Source: JBBEBE01 sp040882505 (GTDB lineage: Bacteria > Bacteroidota > Rhodothermia > Balneolales > Balneolaceae). From it: DNA of 64,000 nucleotides. A program made the translations under genes and the position numbers. The stretch covers positions 248,001 through 312,000 of the forward strand of contig JBBEBE010000009.1 in NCBI GenBank assembly GCA_040882505.1, in the 5' to 3' direction. A model generated the notes under the pieces. The model saw only the letters and a list, made by a program, of their open reading frames with translations, did not search any database and was not told where the DNA came from. Position 1 is the stretch's first letter. Every line of letters begins with the position of its first letter. Below are positions 33,214-42,663 of this stretch, piece by piece.

Positions 33214-35670
33214 ATGGAACGCTCCCGCCCATCCGGTCCCGGTCGCCCGAACCAGCGTGAGCACCTCGCGGCATTGGCGGTTCTGCTTCTCCTGCCGGTC
33301 TTGTTCTTCTTTCCGACCATCCTGGGTGGCGAACAGTTCATGGGGCACGATACCCTTCAGTGGCGGGCCGGAGCCGAATCGATCTACGACTACCGGGCCG
33401 AACACGACGGAGAAGAGCCTCTCTGGGCGAGTCGCATGTTCTCCGGAATGCCCGCCTATACAATACACGTCTTCAAATCGGTCCCCCATCTGGACAATCT
33501 GGTCTTTGACCAGCTCCGGATGATCTGGCCAGCCGTCCCATACTGGGTGCTGCTTGGCGGTCTCTATTTTCTCTTTCTGTTGATGGGGGCCCGCCCATGG
33601 GCCGCCGTCTTCGGCTCCCTCCTTTTCGGACTCACAACCTATTTGCCGATCATCATCGGCGCCGGGCACAACATCAAATTCATCGCCTACTCCTATATCC
33701 CGTGGATGTTGGCCGGATACTGGCTCATGACCCGTCACCCTTCCCGATCCCTCTGGGGTCTGTTTCTATTTACCATCGCCACGACTCTGGAATTCCGCGC
33801 CGGACACCCGCAGGTGACCTACTACTTTGTCTATCTCTTTATAGCTCTCTACCTGTATGACAGCTGGCGAGCCTGGACATCCAATCAACTTCCTGCCTGG
33901 GGTCGGGTAACAGCCCTTCTGACCGCAGGCACACTGGTCGGTTTTCTGGGTACTGCCGAACAGTACTGGCGCTTGATGGAGTACGCACCCTTCTCGATCC
34001 GTGGCGGCTCTGCATTGGGAAGCGGGGGTGGAGGTCTTTCAATCGAGTATGCGTTCTCCTGGTCCCAGGGAATCCTGGAAACGTTCACACTGGCCATACC
34101 GGATCTGTTCGGTGGCAGCAGTGGCATGGCCTATTGGGGTGACAAACCGGGGACCAGCGGGCCGCACTACGCCGGTGTTGCAACCCTCTTCTTTGCCCTG
34201 ATCGCCCTCTTCCGTAGTGAGCGGCCCATCAAATGGCTCTGGTTTGGAATTGCACTACTGACCCTGAGTTTTGCATGGGGCTACCATTTCCCGCTCAACG
34301 AACTCTGGTTCCACCTGCTCCCCGGGTTTGACAAGTTTCGAACCCCTGAAATGTGGCTCACTGTCACGGTTTTCTCGCTTGGCATCCTTGCTGTTCTGGG
34401 ACTGGAAGAACTCCTCTCGTCGCGTTCCTCCCGCCTGAAGCCGTACGCCTGGCCAGCCGGAATCCTGGTCGGATTCGGACTGCTTTTTCTGATTGGTGGC
34501 CCGACCCTCCTCTCGTTTGAGAAGAGCCAGGAAACCGAACAGATCGCCACTCAACTGGCGCAACAGAACAATGTATCCGCCGACAATCCACAAGTGATTC
34601 GTCAATCCCGACAATATGTGGAAGGCCGTCTCAAACCGGAACGGGAAGCACTTGCCCGTACCGATACACTTCGATTCCTCTTCATTCTTGCCATTCTATT
34701 GGCCTGGAGTGCTCTCTGGCTGAACCGGACCCTCTCTGACCGGCTCTACCTGGGCGGACTCATCCTGATCACAGCCGCCGATTTACTCACCGTCGGACAC
34801 CGATACATCAACGATGAAGCGATGGTCGACACCGAACAGACGCTGACCGGCGTCATTGAACAATCCGGGCAGCCGGCAGACCGTGCCGTTCGTGAACGAA
34901 TCAAAGACCGGATTCCCCAACCCCGCACGCTTCCACTCGACGACAACGCGTTCAACAATGCCATTCCATCCTATTTTTACCCGTCGATCGGCGGGTACTC
35001 GGGAGCCAAACTGAGCGTCTATCAGGATCTTCTGGATCATGCACTGAATGCCGGTCCTCAGGGGCTCAACTTTCCACTCCTGGATATGCTCCAAGTCCAC
35101 TATATCACCACTCGAAGAGAGCTCTCCATCCCCGGATTCGAACCGGTCTTCCATGAGGACAGATCCTGGCTCTACCAACGGACCGAGCCGATGCCTCGAG
35201 CCTGGTTTGTGTCCGATGTTCGCAGCGTCGACAATCCACGGGAAGCGATCATGGCGCTCCTTCCCGAATCCGATTTTGATCCCCGGACCCTTGCCGTTGT
35301 CGAAAGTCGCAAGGATATTCAAGTGGAGCCTGATTCGGCTTCCAGCGTCGAAATTCTCTCTTGGACCGACCGACGAATGCAGCTCTCACTGAGTCGCAGC
35401 CACCCCGGTTTTCTCGTCCTGAGCGAAATTTGGTATCCGCCCGGTTGGGTCGCCCGACTGGATGGTGAGGAAATTCCGATCCACAAGACCAACTATGCAC
35501 TCCGTGGATTCGAGATTCCACCGGGAAATCATCAATTGACGCTGGCATTCGAACCAAGATCCCACCGGGCAGGATCCCGAATCAGCTGGGTCGCCAATCT
35601 GGTACAGTGGATCCTGGGAGTCGGTCTTTTGATCCAGTGGATCCGTACCCGACAACAAGGAGAGAGATGA
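33214..35670 (+). CDS. YfhO-family polytopic membrane protein
   Basis: An 818-residue protein with about 12 membrane helices in the first 560 residues and a large extracytoplasmic C-terminal domain (about 570-785), then a final helix. The opening GGEQFMGHDTLQW, ASRMFSGMPAY and AGHNIKFIAYSYIPW are typical of YfhO proteins, which are GT-C-like and linked in Firmicutes to lipoteichoic acid glycosylation. In Bacteroidota the substrate is not known. It sits between gatC and a glycosyltransferase, with a 4-bp ATGA overlap to the latter, so it probably serves the same surface polysaccharide. Confidence 0.9.
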   Translation: MERSRPSGPGRPNQREHLAALAVLLLLPVLFFFPTILGGEQFMGHDTLQWRAGAESIYDYRAEHDGEEPLWASRMFSGMPAYTIHVFKSVPHLDNLVFDQLRMIWPAVPYWVLLGGLYFLFLLMGARPWAAVFGSLLFGLTTYLPIIIGAGHNIKFIAYSYIPWMLAGYWLMTRHPSRSLWGLFLFTIATTLEFRAGHPQVTYYFVYLFIALYLYDSWRAWTSNQLPAWGRVTALLTAGTLVGFLGTAEQYWRLMEYAPFSIRGGSALGSGGGGLSIEYAFSWSQGILETFTLAIPDLFGGSSGMAYWGDKPGTSGPHYAGVATLFFALIALFRSERPIKWLWFGIALLTLSFAWGYHFPLNELWFHLLPGFDKFRTPEMWLTVTVFSLGILAVLGLEELLSSRSSRLKPYAWPAGILVGFGLLFLIGGPTLLSFEKSQETEQIATQLAQQNNVSADNPQVIRQSRQYVEGRLKPEREALARTDTLRFLFILAILLAWSALWLNRTLSDRLYLGGLILITAADLLTVGHRYINDEAMVDTEQTLTGVIEQSGQPADRAVRERIKDRIPQPRTLPLDDNAFNNAIPSYFYPSIGGYSGAKLSVYQDLLDHALNAGPQGLNFPLLDMLQVHYITTRRELSIPGFEPVFHEDRSWLYQRTEPMPRAWFVSDVRSVDNPREAIMALLPESDFDPRTLAVVESRKDIQVEPDSASSVEILSWTDRRMQLSLSRSHPGFLVLSEIWYPPGWVARLDGEEIPIHKTNYALRGFEIPPGNHQLTLAFEPRSHRAGSRISWVANLVQWILGVGLLIQWIRTRQQGER

Positions 35671-36992
35671 ACCGTTCACGAACATTGATCACCAGCTACT
35701 ATTGGCCTCCCAGTGGAGGCCCCGGTGTGCAACGCATCCTCAAATTTGTCAAATACCTTCCGGAATACGGAGTGGATCCTTCGGTACTAACCGTTGCCAA
35801 TCCGACCTATCCGCTTCGAGACCCTACTCTGTTGGAGGAGGTCCCTCCCGGAATTCAGGTCTACAAGACCCGTACCCTCGAACCGTTTGCACTCTATGCC
35901 GGATTGAAGGGGGGAAAAGCAGACGATATCACTCCCGCAACCGAAATCCAGGGAGACACTCTGACGAGCACAGTCGGAAGTTGGGTCCGGGCCAATCTGC
36001 TCATACCCGATGCAAGGGCCGGATGGGTCGTCACGGCCACACGGCGTGCACTGAAGTTGGTAGAAGATCAGAACATCGACACCATCCTCACCTCCGGTCC
36101 CCCCCACTCGGTTCATTTCATTGGGAAGTGGGTCTCTCAACGGACCGGTATCCGCTGGATTGCCGACTTCCGGGACCCTTGGTCCCAGGTTTACTACAAC
36201 CAATTGCTCCCTCGCACCCAGATGGCCGAACAGATCGACGAGTCGCTTGAACGTCGCATTCTTCAGGAGGCCAGTGAGGTGATTGTCGTCAGTGACCGAC
36301 AGGCAGAGCACTTCCGGAAGCATTGTGAACGCGGATATCGTGTGATCCCGAACGGGTTCGACCCGGCCGATTTCCCCGATCCCAGACCAACACCGGATCC
36401 TCCAAAAGAGGGTCGATACTGCATGAGGCATATCGGTACCGTCGGCGAAGCCGCCATTCCACACTCCCTGCTTCGGCTCCTCGCCAAGACTCCCGAACTC
36501 CCTGTCGACCTGGAATTCATGGGAGATCTTCACAACGATCTTCAAAAAGAAGTGACGGCTCTGGAGCTGGGAGAACGAGTCACTCTCTCCGGATACCGTC
36601 CCCATCGGGAAGCCGTTGACGCGATGTGTCGGTCTCAGCTGCTGCTACTGATCCTTCCCGCTGTTCCGGAGATGGAGCACCACATTCCGGGCAAACTGTT
36701 CGAATATCTCGGTACCGGGCGTCCGATATTGATGCTTGGACCGCCAGAGGGAGAGAGTGCGAGACGCATTCGCAACGCAGGCGGGCAGGTTGTTGCACCG
36801 GACGATACAGACGGCCTGCTGGCTGCACTTCAGAGTTTGATCACCCAATTGAGTGTTCACCCGGATGCACCGGACATTTCACACCCTGATTTGCATCCTT
36901 CCTCAAGAACCGAGCTCAGTCGCCAACTGGCACAACTCATTCACCAGACCGAAGCCGGGACACCGCCCCAAGAGCTGGAGGACTCCGCATGA
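35667..36992 (+). CDS. Glycosyltransferase family 4-like protein
   Basis: A 441-residue GT-B protein. The N-terminal domain begins SYYWPPSGGPGVQRILKFVKYLPEYG, the typical acceptor-side opening; IADFRDPWSQ and VIPNGFDPADF lead to the C-terminal nucleotide-sugar domain with GTVGEAAIPHSLL, LSGYRPHREAVDAM and GKLFEYLGTGRPIL. It transfers a sugar to a lipid- or polysaccharide-bound acceptor on the cytoplasmic face. The ATG at 35667 overlaps the YfhO stop (ATGA) with GGAGAG just before it. It ends in a 4-bp overlap with the methyltransferase gene, so the three genes are co-translated. Confidence 0.9.
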   Translation: MNRSRTLITSYYWPPSGGPGVQRILKFVKYLPEYGVDPSVLTVANPTYPLRDPTLLEEVPPGIQVYKTRTLEPFALYAGLKGGKADDITPATEIQGDTLTSTVGSWVRANLLIPDARAGWVVTATRRALKLVEDQNIDTILTSGPPHSVHFIGKWVSQRTGIRWIADFRDPWSQVYYNQLLPRTQMAEQIDESLERRILQEASEVIVVSDRQAEHFRKHCERGYRVIPNGFDPADFPDPRPTPDPPKEGRYCMRHIGTVGEAAIPHSLLRLLAKTPELPVDLEFMGDLHNDLQKEVTALELGERVTLSGYRPHREAVDAMCRSQLLLLILPAVPEMEHHIPGKLFEYLGTGRPILMLGPPEGESARRIRNAGGQVVAPDDTDGLLAALQSLITQLSVHPDAPDISHPDLHPSSRTELSRQLAQLIHQTEAGTPPQELEDSA

Positions 36993-37555
36993 CGATGCAC
37001 CAACACCCGGAGTGGAGCCTGCTCTCGACATCGCATCAACGTCGGTACGAACGCACGCGAGCCTTTCTCGACAAAACCCTTCATCCAGACGAAACCATTT
37101 TGGATGTCGGAAGCGAGAACCCCTTTTCAAGACTACTGAAAGCAGACGGATACACGGTTCACAACAGCCATGTCGATCTGGATCGCCACCCTGGTGAACT
37201 TGCCCGACATCCGGCCGATGTCGTGACCGCATTCGAAATCCTGGAACATCTTCTGAACCCGCTGGGAGTCCTCGAAAACCTTCCGGGCAAGCGCCTCTAC
37301 GCCTCGGTCCCGATGCGACTCTGGTTCTCGAACGCCTACAGAAATCCGGACGATCCATGGGATCGTCACTTTCATGAATTTGAATCGTGGCAGTTCGACT
37401 GGTTGCTGGATCACGCCGGGTGGACGATCATTCGCAGTGAGAAATGGACCAACCCGGTCCGCAAATTCGGCATTCGCCCCCTGCTCAGGTTCGTGACCCC
37501 TCGTTGGTATGTGATCGAAGCGATTCGTAAAGATTTGTCAGCCGGCGACCGGTAA
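36989..37555 (+). CDS. Class I SAM-dependent methyltransferase
   Basis: A 188-residue protein with a SAM-binding motif ILDVGSENPFSRLL, an acidic strand end (HVDLD), and FEILEHLLNP, which is the usual motif-IV region of Methyltransf_11/23-type enzymes. It probably modifies a sugar or lipid intermediate of the surrounding polysaccharide locus. Its ATG overlaps the upstream glycosyltransferase stop by 4 bp. The last 71 bp overlap the end of the opposing glycosyltransferase gene. Confidence 0.8.
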   Translation: MTMHQHPEWSLLSTSHQRRYERTRAFLDKTLHPDETILDVGSENPFSRLLKADGYTVHNSHVDLDRHPGELARHPADVVTAFEILEHLLNPLGVLENLPGKRLYASVPMRLWFSNAYRNPDDPWDRHFHEFESWQFDWLLDHAGWTIIRSEKWTNPVRKFGIRPLLRFVTPRWYVIEAIRKDLSAGDR

Positions 37556-38732
37556 TCGACCAGTTCCAACGCAATTGAATCGCTTCCCGGGCCCGCTGGC
37601 CCATGGCACGTCCTTCGTCGGGATGATCCACCATCCATCGGATCTGCGAAGCAAGTGCATGGACATCCCCCGCCCGGTGAATCCGCCCACACGACTCGCT
37701 ACGAACCAGATCTGCCTGTGCCGGACAATCACTTACAATGACCGGAAGACCACCGGCCATGTACTGAAACAGTTTGTTGGCGAAGGTGGTATCGTGGTGG
37801 CCATTCCGCAATAACGGGCTAAGGCCCACATCCGCCTCTGCCACATATTCCGGCAGTTTTTCAGGCGGAACCCATCCGACCCAGTCGATCCGGTCGCGAA
37901 TGCCCAGGGAGTGGGCCAGATCCAGAAGATGGTCATGCTCGCTTGAATCTCCCACCATGGACAACGTAACCGGACAGTGTGCCGTCGTCAATGACTTCAC
38001 CGCCTCCAGAATGGTCACGGTTCCCCTTCGAATGGATGTATCTCCGATGTAGAGCAACCGAAGCGGACGAGCCGGGTCGGAACCCTCTCTTGCCGGGTCG
38101 TTCTCACCCACATCAAACTCTCCCGGCCAGACGACATTGGGAAGGACAATCACCTTTTCCGGGGCGATATGGTCCCGTTTCAAGGCCACCTTTTTCGCTT
38201 CATCCGTGACCAGGATGACCCGGTCTGCAGATTGCATCAGTTGCCGCTGTGCACGGGCCCATCGTCGAGGGCGAATCAGAGCACGCGCAATTTTTCGCTG
38301 CATATGGGGGTAGTGAGGCAGGATCTGTGGCCGATCCTCATGCAGATCCAAAATGACCGGAAGATTGGATCGCTTCGCGACTCGCATGCCAGCCGGTGCA
38401 ATCACCATGTCGTGAATGTGAACCAAATCCGGACGGGATGCGTCCAGAAAGTCCCGGATGCGGGGAGCCAGCCACCATGAAAAAAGAGGAGTCGAATGAA
38501 CCAGTGCAGATAGCTTGTACCAGAACCGACCGGCGTGCAAACGCCAAATTTCGACCGCCTCGTGGCGGGTCCGTTCAAGTCGGGTACCGCGCCATCCAAG
38601 TCTCTCCCCTGTGACATCGAAATCAATTGTAAACAGATCGACCGACACTCCGGCCTGCTGCAAGGTCCGAATCTCGTTTTTTACACGGGCGTCCGGAGGG
38701 TAGGGGGTATCCATGATCATTGCTGCCTTCAT
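37485..38732 (-). CDS. Glycosyltransferase family 4 protein
   Basis: A 415-residue GT-B protein starting KAAMIMDTPYPPDARVKNE, the common opening of exopolysaccharide GT4 enzymes. It has VILDLHEDRPQ and VIVLPNVVWPGEF before the C-terminal domain with LLYIGDTSIRRGT, LSMVGDSSEHD and NKLFQYMAGGLPVIVSD, the UDP-sugar/Glu-box region. ATG 38732 replaces a longer frame from 38801. Convergent with, and overlapping by 71 bp, the methyltransferase gene, so it is in a separate transcript from the + strand operon while probably serving the same polymer. Confidence 0.9.
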   Translation of the reverse strand: MKAAMIMDTPYPPDARVKNEIRTLQQAGVSVDLFTIDFDVTGERLGWRGTRLERTRHEAVEIWRLHAGRFWYKLSALVHSTPLFSWWLAPRIRDFLDASRPDLVHIHDMVIAPAGMRVAKRSNLPVILDLHEDRPQILPHYPHMQRKIARALIRPRRWARAQRQLMQSADRVILVTDEAKKVALKRDHIAPEKVIVLPNVVWPGEFDVGENDPAREGSDPARPLRLLYIGDTSIRRGTVTILEAVKSLTTAHCPVTLSMVGDSSEHDHLLDLAHSLGIRDRIDWVGWVPPEKLPEYVAEADVGLSPLLRNGHHDTTFANKLFQYMAGGLPVIVSDCPAQADLVRSESCGRIHRAGDVHALASQIRWMVDHPDEGRAMGQRAREAIQLRWNWSITGRRLTNLYESLRSHTNEGSRT

Positions 38733-38888
38733 GCCGGCAATATAGGCATTGCCCAGGCATCTCTGCTTCCCCTTTCCCTTTTCCATTCCCGGCCGTACCA
38801 TTCGGGACCGGAATTCATTCCGTGCAGAGTCCGCGTTTCAGAGATACGGCCTCTCACGCCGTTCGCCATCGAAAACCAGATCCATCCC

Positions 38889-40364
38889 GTGGGAATCATT
38901 GCCCGACAGAGTACGACGAATGTTCTGTACACCTATCTGGGAATGGGGCTTGGTGCCGTACTCACTCTGTTTCTTTACCCGCATATTCTATCGCCGGAAG
39001 CGTACGGACTTACCCGAATTCTCGTTTCGGCAGGATTGTTGGGAGCCCACCTTTCGCACCTGGGGATGAGGAACACCATCCTCCGATTCACACCGGTCTT
39101 CAAGGACGATTCCGAGCGGATGCGTTCCTTCCGGACCTACACATTCCTGCTTCCTCTGGCCGGGTTTCTTCTATTTGGACTACTTCTCCACTTTTTCCAA
39201 GAGCCGATCATCTCTCTCTACGAGAATCGATCCCCTCTGGTTGGCGACTATCTCCACTTGCTCGTTCCACTCACACTGGCCATCCTCTATTTCGAGCTCG
39301 CAAACAGTACCCTTCGAAGTTTGAAAGACTCGACAAGCGGATCCTTTGTGCAGGACCTCCTGCTTCGGCTCGTGATCATTCTATCGCTCATGCTGCTTTG
39401 GCTCGAATGGATCTCATTGGACACCTTCTTCCGGCTCTTCGTATCGGCCTATGTTCTTCTCCCCCTGTGGTTGTTACATCTTCTGGCACGACACGGAGAA
39501 CTCCGTTTCTCGCTACGGTTGACTGCGATCTCGCGGTCACTCCGTGGATCCATGAAGCAGTATGGCCTCTTCACCATGCTCAGTGGCCTCACAACGATGA
39601 TTGTCTGGAACATTGATATTTTGATGCTCGGATCTCTGGCTGGTCTGGATCAGACAGCGGTGTATGCCATTGCTTTCTACATGGGGAGCGTCATAACGGT
39701 TCCTCAGCGCTCACTGGAAAAGATTTTGACTCCATTGATCGCCGACCATCTTCGTGACCGTAATTTGTCACGAATCGGAGATCTTTATCGTCAAAGTGCT
39801 CACCTTCAATTCTTGAGCGGATCCTTCCTTCTCGTGACGGTCTGGATTTTGGCCGACCCGATTCTGACGTTGCTTCCGGACATCTATCGTGAGGGGTCGC
39901 TCGTCATTCTGATCATCGGTTGTGGAAAGTTGCTGGATATGGCGACGGGTGCCAATGGAAGTATTCTGCTTCTTTCCAGATTTTATCGATGGGATCTGCT
40001 CTTCAATGGCCTTCTTGTCATTCTCACGTTCTTCACCAACTGGATGTTGATCCCACGATTCGGAGTAGAGGGTGCGGCTGTCGCAACCACCCTTTCACTA
40101 CTCATCTACAACACTCTCAAATATCTGTTTGTCAAATATCGCCTTCATCTCTCTCCATTTACCCGTTCTCATCTCTACATCCTTCTCTGGACCGCAGGTA
40201 CACTCGTTGTCCTCCAGCAAATCCCGTCGTCAAACCTCTGGTCAGATCTGCTTCTCGATACCGGAGTTTTTCTTGCACTGTGGCTCGTGCCATTGACTTT
40301 TCATGGCGAATTCCGACAGTGGAGGGAATGGAGGGATCGATTGCGTCAGCGAGAAAGCGAATAG
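38889..40364 (+). CDS. Polysaccharide flippase (Wzx/MATE-like, oligosaccharide transporter)
   Basis: A 491-residue membrane protein with about 14 hydrophobic helices. GTG 38889 gives the family start GIIARQSTTNVLYTYLG; the open frame extends back to 38535 through the opposite-strand glycosyltransferase gene and was trimmed. ANSTLRSLKDST, MVWNIDILMLGSL-type wording and the FYRWDLLFNG region fit Wzx-type flippases that move lipid-linked sugars across the inner membrane. It is the exporter of the surface-polysaccharide locus. Its 3' end overlaps the opposing methyltransferase gene by 19 bp. Confidence 0.88.
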   Translation: MGIIARQSTTNVLYTYLGMGLGAVLTLFLYPHILSPEAYGLTRILVSAGLLGAHLSHLGMRNTILRFTPVFKDDSERMRSFRTYTFLLPLAGFLLFGLLLHFFQEPIISLYENRSPLVGDYLHLLVPLTLAILYFELANSTLRSLKDSTSGSFVQDLLLRLVIILSLMLLWLEWISLDTFFRLFVSAYVLLPLWLLHLLARHGELRFSLRLTAISRSLRGSMKQYGLFTMLSGLTTMIVWNIDILMLGSLAGLDQTAVYAIAFYMGSVITVPQRSLEKILTPLIADHLRDRNLSRIGDLYRQSAHLQFLSGSFLLVTVWILADPILTLLPDIYREGSLVILIIGCGKLLDMATGANGSILLLSRFYRWDLLFNGLLVILTFFTNWMLIPRFGVEGAAVATTLSLLIYNTLKYLFVKYRLHLSPFTRSHLYILLWTAGTLVVLQQIPSSNLWSDLLLDTGVFLALWLVPLTFHGEFRQWREWRDRLRQRESE

Positions 40365-41104
40365 AGAGCGATTCCTCCGGCGATGGCAACATTGAGGCTT
40401 TCGACACGATCCGAGTCTCCATCGATTCGCACCAATGGCCGATGTGGTTGTCTCAGATTTTCACGAATGCCGTTTCCTTCATTGCCCACCACCAGAATTT
40501 GTCGAGGAGAAGTGGAAAATGTTGAGAGATCCTTGGAGTTTTCACCGATATCCAGAAGAGCCGTTTCCCATCCCGCAGTTTCCAGCTCTTCGATCAGCGT
40601 CTCGAGTTCCCCCGATATCCATGGTAGAGCACCGGTCGCACCGGCAGTACTTCGTACAACCTTGGGATTCCAGACATCGACCGTTCCTTTTCCGATAAGA
40701 ACCCCCTCTACACCGAACCAGAGCGCCGTACGGAGAAGAGTGCCCAAATTGCCGGGATCCTGTATCGCATCCAGAGCCAACAAAATACCCCGTGAATGAC
40801 GCACCCTCTCTACCTCGGCCTCTGCCGGAATGGTGGCCACGGCCATGATGCCTTGTGGTGTCTCTGCACAAGAGATGGAACGAAATGTTTCCCGATCCAA
40901 CCTCACCACTCGTTCAGTACCGGGTATCGATAGATCCGTCCCCTCTTCCTGCAACACCGATTCGACCTTCAATCGCCCATTGGAAATCACTTGCCGAACC
41001 GCTCGCTCCCCTTCGATCAGAAAGAGTCCTTCCCGCTCCCTGCCTTTTCGCCGGGAGAGTGTTCGCCAGCGTGCGATTTGACGTGCAGATACCTCTTCAC
41101 TCAT
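40346..41104 (-). CDS. TrmH/SpoU-family RNA 2'-O-methyltransferase
   Basis: A 252-residue SPOUT enzyme with an N-terminal substrate-binding part (FLIEGERAVRQVIS) and the knotted domain motifs DAIQDPGNLGTLLRTA, VVGNEGNGI and VESLNVAIAGGIALY. It methylates a ribose in rRNA or tRNA with SAM; which site cannot be told from sequence alone. It is 9 bp downstream of the wbqC-like gene on the same strand and overlaps the flippase gene at its 3' end. Confidence 0.93.
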   Translation of the reverse strand: MSEEVSARQIARWRTLSRRKGREREGLFLIEGERAVRQVISNGRLKVESVLQEEGTDLSIPGTERVVRLDRETFRSISCAETPQGIMAVATIPAEAEVERVRHSRGILLALDAIQDPGNLGTLLRTALWFGVEGVLIGKGTVDVWNPKVVRSTAGATGALPWISGELETLIEELETAGWETALLDIGENSKDLSTFSTSPRQILVVGNEGNGIRENLRQPHRPLVRIDGDSDRVESLNVAIAGGIALYSLSR

Positions 41105-41113
41105 ACGGGGTCC

Positions 41114-41803
41114 TCAATGTGTTCGTGTTGGAAGAAGCCGGCTCCATACATCCATCGCTTCCGGCCCATACTGAAACAGTAGATCATACAGACAGCACCA
41201 CGGTTCGAACCCGTCAAAATGCTGCCGATACACTGGATGCTCCACACCTGGATCGGAACGCATGTCTGCCTGACGCTGATAGTGACGGGAGTCATGCTCC
41301 TGAAGAAGACGTGTCGCACCCAGGCTACTCGCCCATTCATCGGGATTTGCCCCGGGTGGTAAATACCGATCAGTCTGTTTTTCTTTGGGGATCAAGTCGC
41401 GATCCAGCTGCAAATAGCCAAACAATTGGTGGCGAAGAAACCGTACGGCGTCGATTAATCGCTCCTTGGCCGCAGCCCTTTCGAAATCCGATTCGATGTC
41501 CGGTCGATAGTAATCATAATAAAAACTGTTTCGGTAGTTGTAGTAGAGCGTTTTCTTGAAACGATCCACCCATTGTACCGATTGGTCTATTCTAACCCGG
41601 TCGATCACGTTGTTGCGATCTTCCGTCCGGACCGGAAGGTTCAGCCAGGCGAAGCCGTCCGGTGTCCGAATCCGGGCGCGATGAATGCGCCCTTTCCTTG
41701 ACCAGACCTCTCCGGTCTGGAGCCAAATTTCGTCCGCCTGCAGCATGAGTGCCAAATCATGCAGATCCGGTGCAAAGTGAGGTTGAAGTAATGCCAGGGT
41801 CAT
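41114..41803 (-). CDS. WbqC-family protein
   Basis: A 229-residue cytoplasmic protein with the WbqC opening ALLQPHFAPDLHDLALMLQADEI and the core RARIRTPDGFAWLNLPV. WbqC proteins occur in polysaccharide loci and are predicted to act on amino-sugar or acyl groups, but the reaction is not established. It starts the two-gene unit with the TrmH-family gene and faces away from pcm with 140 bp between starts. Confidence 0.85.
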   Translation of the reverse strand: MTLALLQPHFAPDLHDLALMLQADEIWLQTGEVWSRKGRIHRARIRTPDGFAWLNLPVRTEDRNNVIDRVRIDQSVQWVDRFKKTLYYNYRNSFYYDYYRPDIESDFERAAAKERLIDAVRFLRHQLFGYLQLDRDLIPKEKQTDRYLPPGANPDEWASSLGATRLLQEHDSRHYQRQADMRSDPGVEHPVYRQHFDGFEPWCCLYDLLFQYGPEAMDVWSRLLPTRTH

Positions 41804-41942
41804 CTGTCAAAAATAGGACCCACCGCCGGCAATTGCATCCCGAATCGGTCGACTCTACCCATTGCCTCCTCTTTTCAGTATACTCCGCAACACTGTATCG
41901 GTGCCTGCGGCACCCACGAGCATCAACTGAACATCCTCACGC

Positions 41943-42611
41943 GTGTTTCACCGTTCCACCCAACGAACATTCAGCCATCGTCGAAAGCAGTTGGTCGACC
42001 TGCTTGAAAAACGAGGAATCAACGATCCCAGGGTTTTGGATGCCATCGGTGCACTCCCGCGCCACCAGTTTGTCGACACCGCCCTGGAGGGTCGGGCCTA
42101 TGAAGATTCGGCGTTGCCTATCGGCAAAGGACAGACGATCTCTCAACCCTATACGGTTGCCCGTCAAACAGAACTGCTGGAGGTTCAACCCGGAGAAAAG
42201 GTCCTCGAAATCGGAACCGGCTCCGGATACCAGGCCGCCGTTCTTTGCCATATGGGCGTCGAACTCTTTACTGTCGAACGTCACGACGAACTCTACCAAG
42301 CAGCCAGACAACGATTGCAGGATCTGGGGTATCGCCCCCGAATGAAAATGGGCGACGGAAGTCTCGGGTGGAAAGCCTATGCCCCGTATGACGGGATCGT
42401 GGTCACGGCCGGTGCACCGGTCATCCCCTCCGATCTGGTTCGCCAGCTTACCGTAGGTGGCCGAATGATCATCCCGGTTGGAGAACAGGAGTCGCAAACC
42501 ATGACGCGAATCGTACGGGTCTCCGAAGAGGAGTTTCAGGAAGAGCCGTTGGACAATTTTAAATTCGTCCCGTTGATCGGAGAACGGGGTTGGCCATCGT
42601 CATCCGGGTAA
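41943..42611 (+). CDS. pcm: Protein-L-isoaspartate O-methyltransferase
   Basis: A 222-residue repair enzyme that methylates isoaspartyl residues in aged proteins. The family pattern is complete: GINDPRVLDAIGALPRHQFVD, GKGQTISQPYTVARQTELL, VLEIGTGSGYQAAVL (SAM site), VTAGAPVIPSDL and VPLIGERGW. The start is GTG 41943. It stands 52 bp before the phosphoesterase gene. Confidence 0.97.
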   Translation: MFHRSTQRTFSHRRKQLVDLLEKRGINDPRVLDAIGALPRHQFVDTALEGRAYEDSALPIGKGQTISQPYTVARQTELLEVQPGEKVLEIGTGSGYQAAVLCHMGVELFTVERHDELYQAARQRLQDLGYRPRMKMGDGSLGWKAYAPYDGIVVTAGAPVIPSDLVRQLTVGGRMIIPVGEQESQTMTRIVRVSEEEFQEEPLDNFKFVPLIGERGWPSSSG

Positions 42612-42663
42612 TCCGACAACGGTTTCATTTATTGTACCCTTCAACCCAACCTGACAGGCGAGT

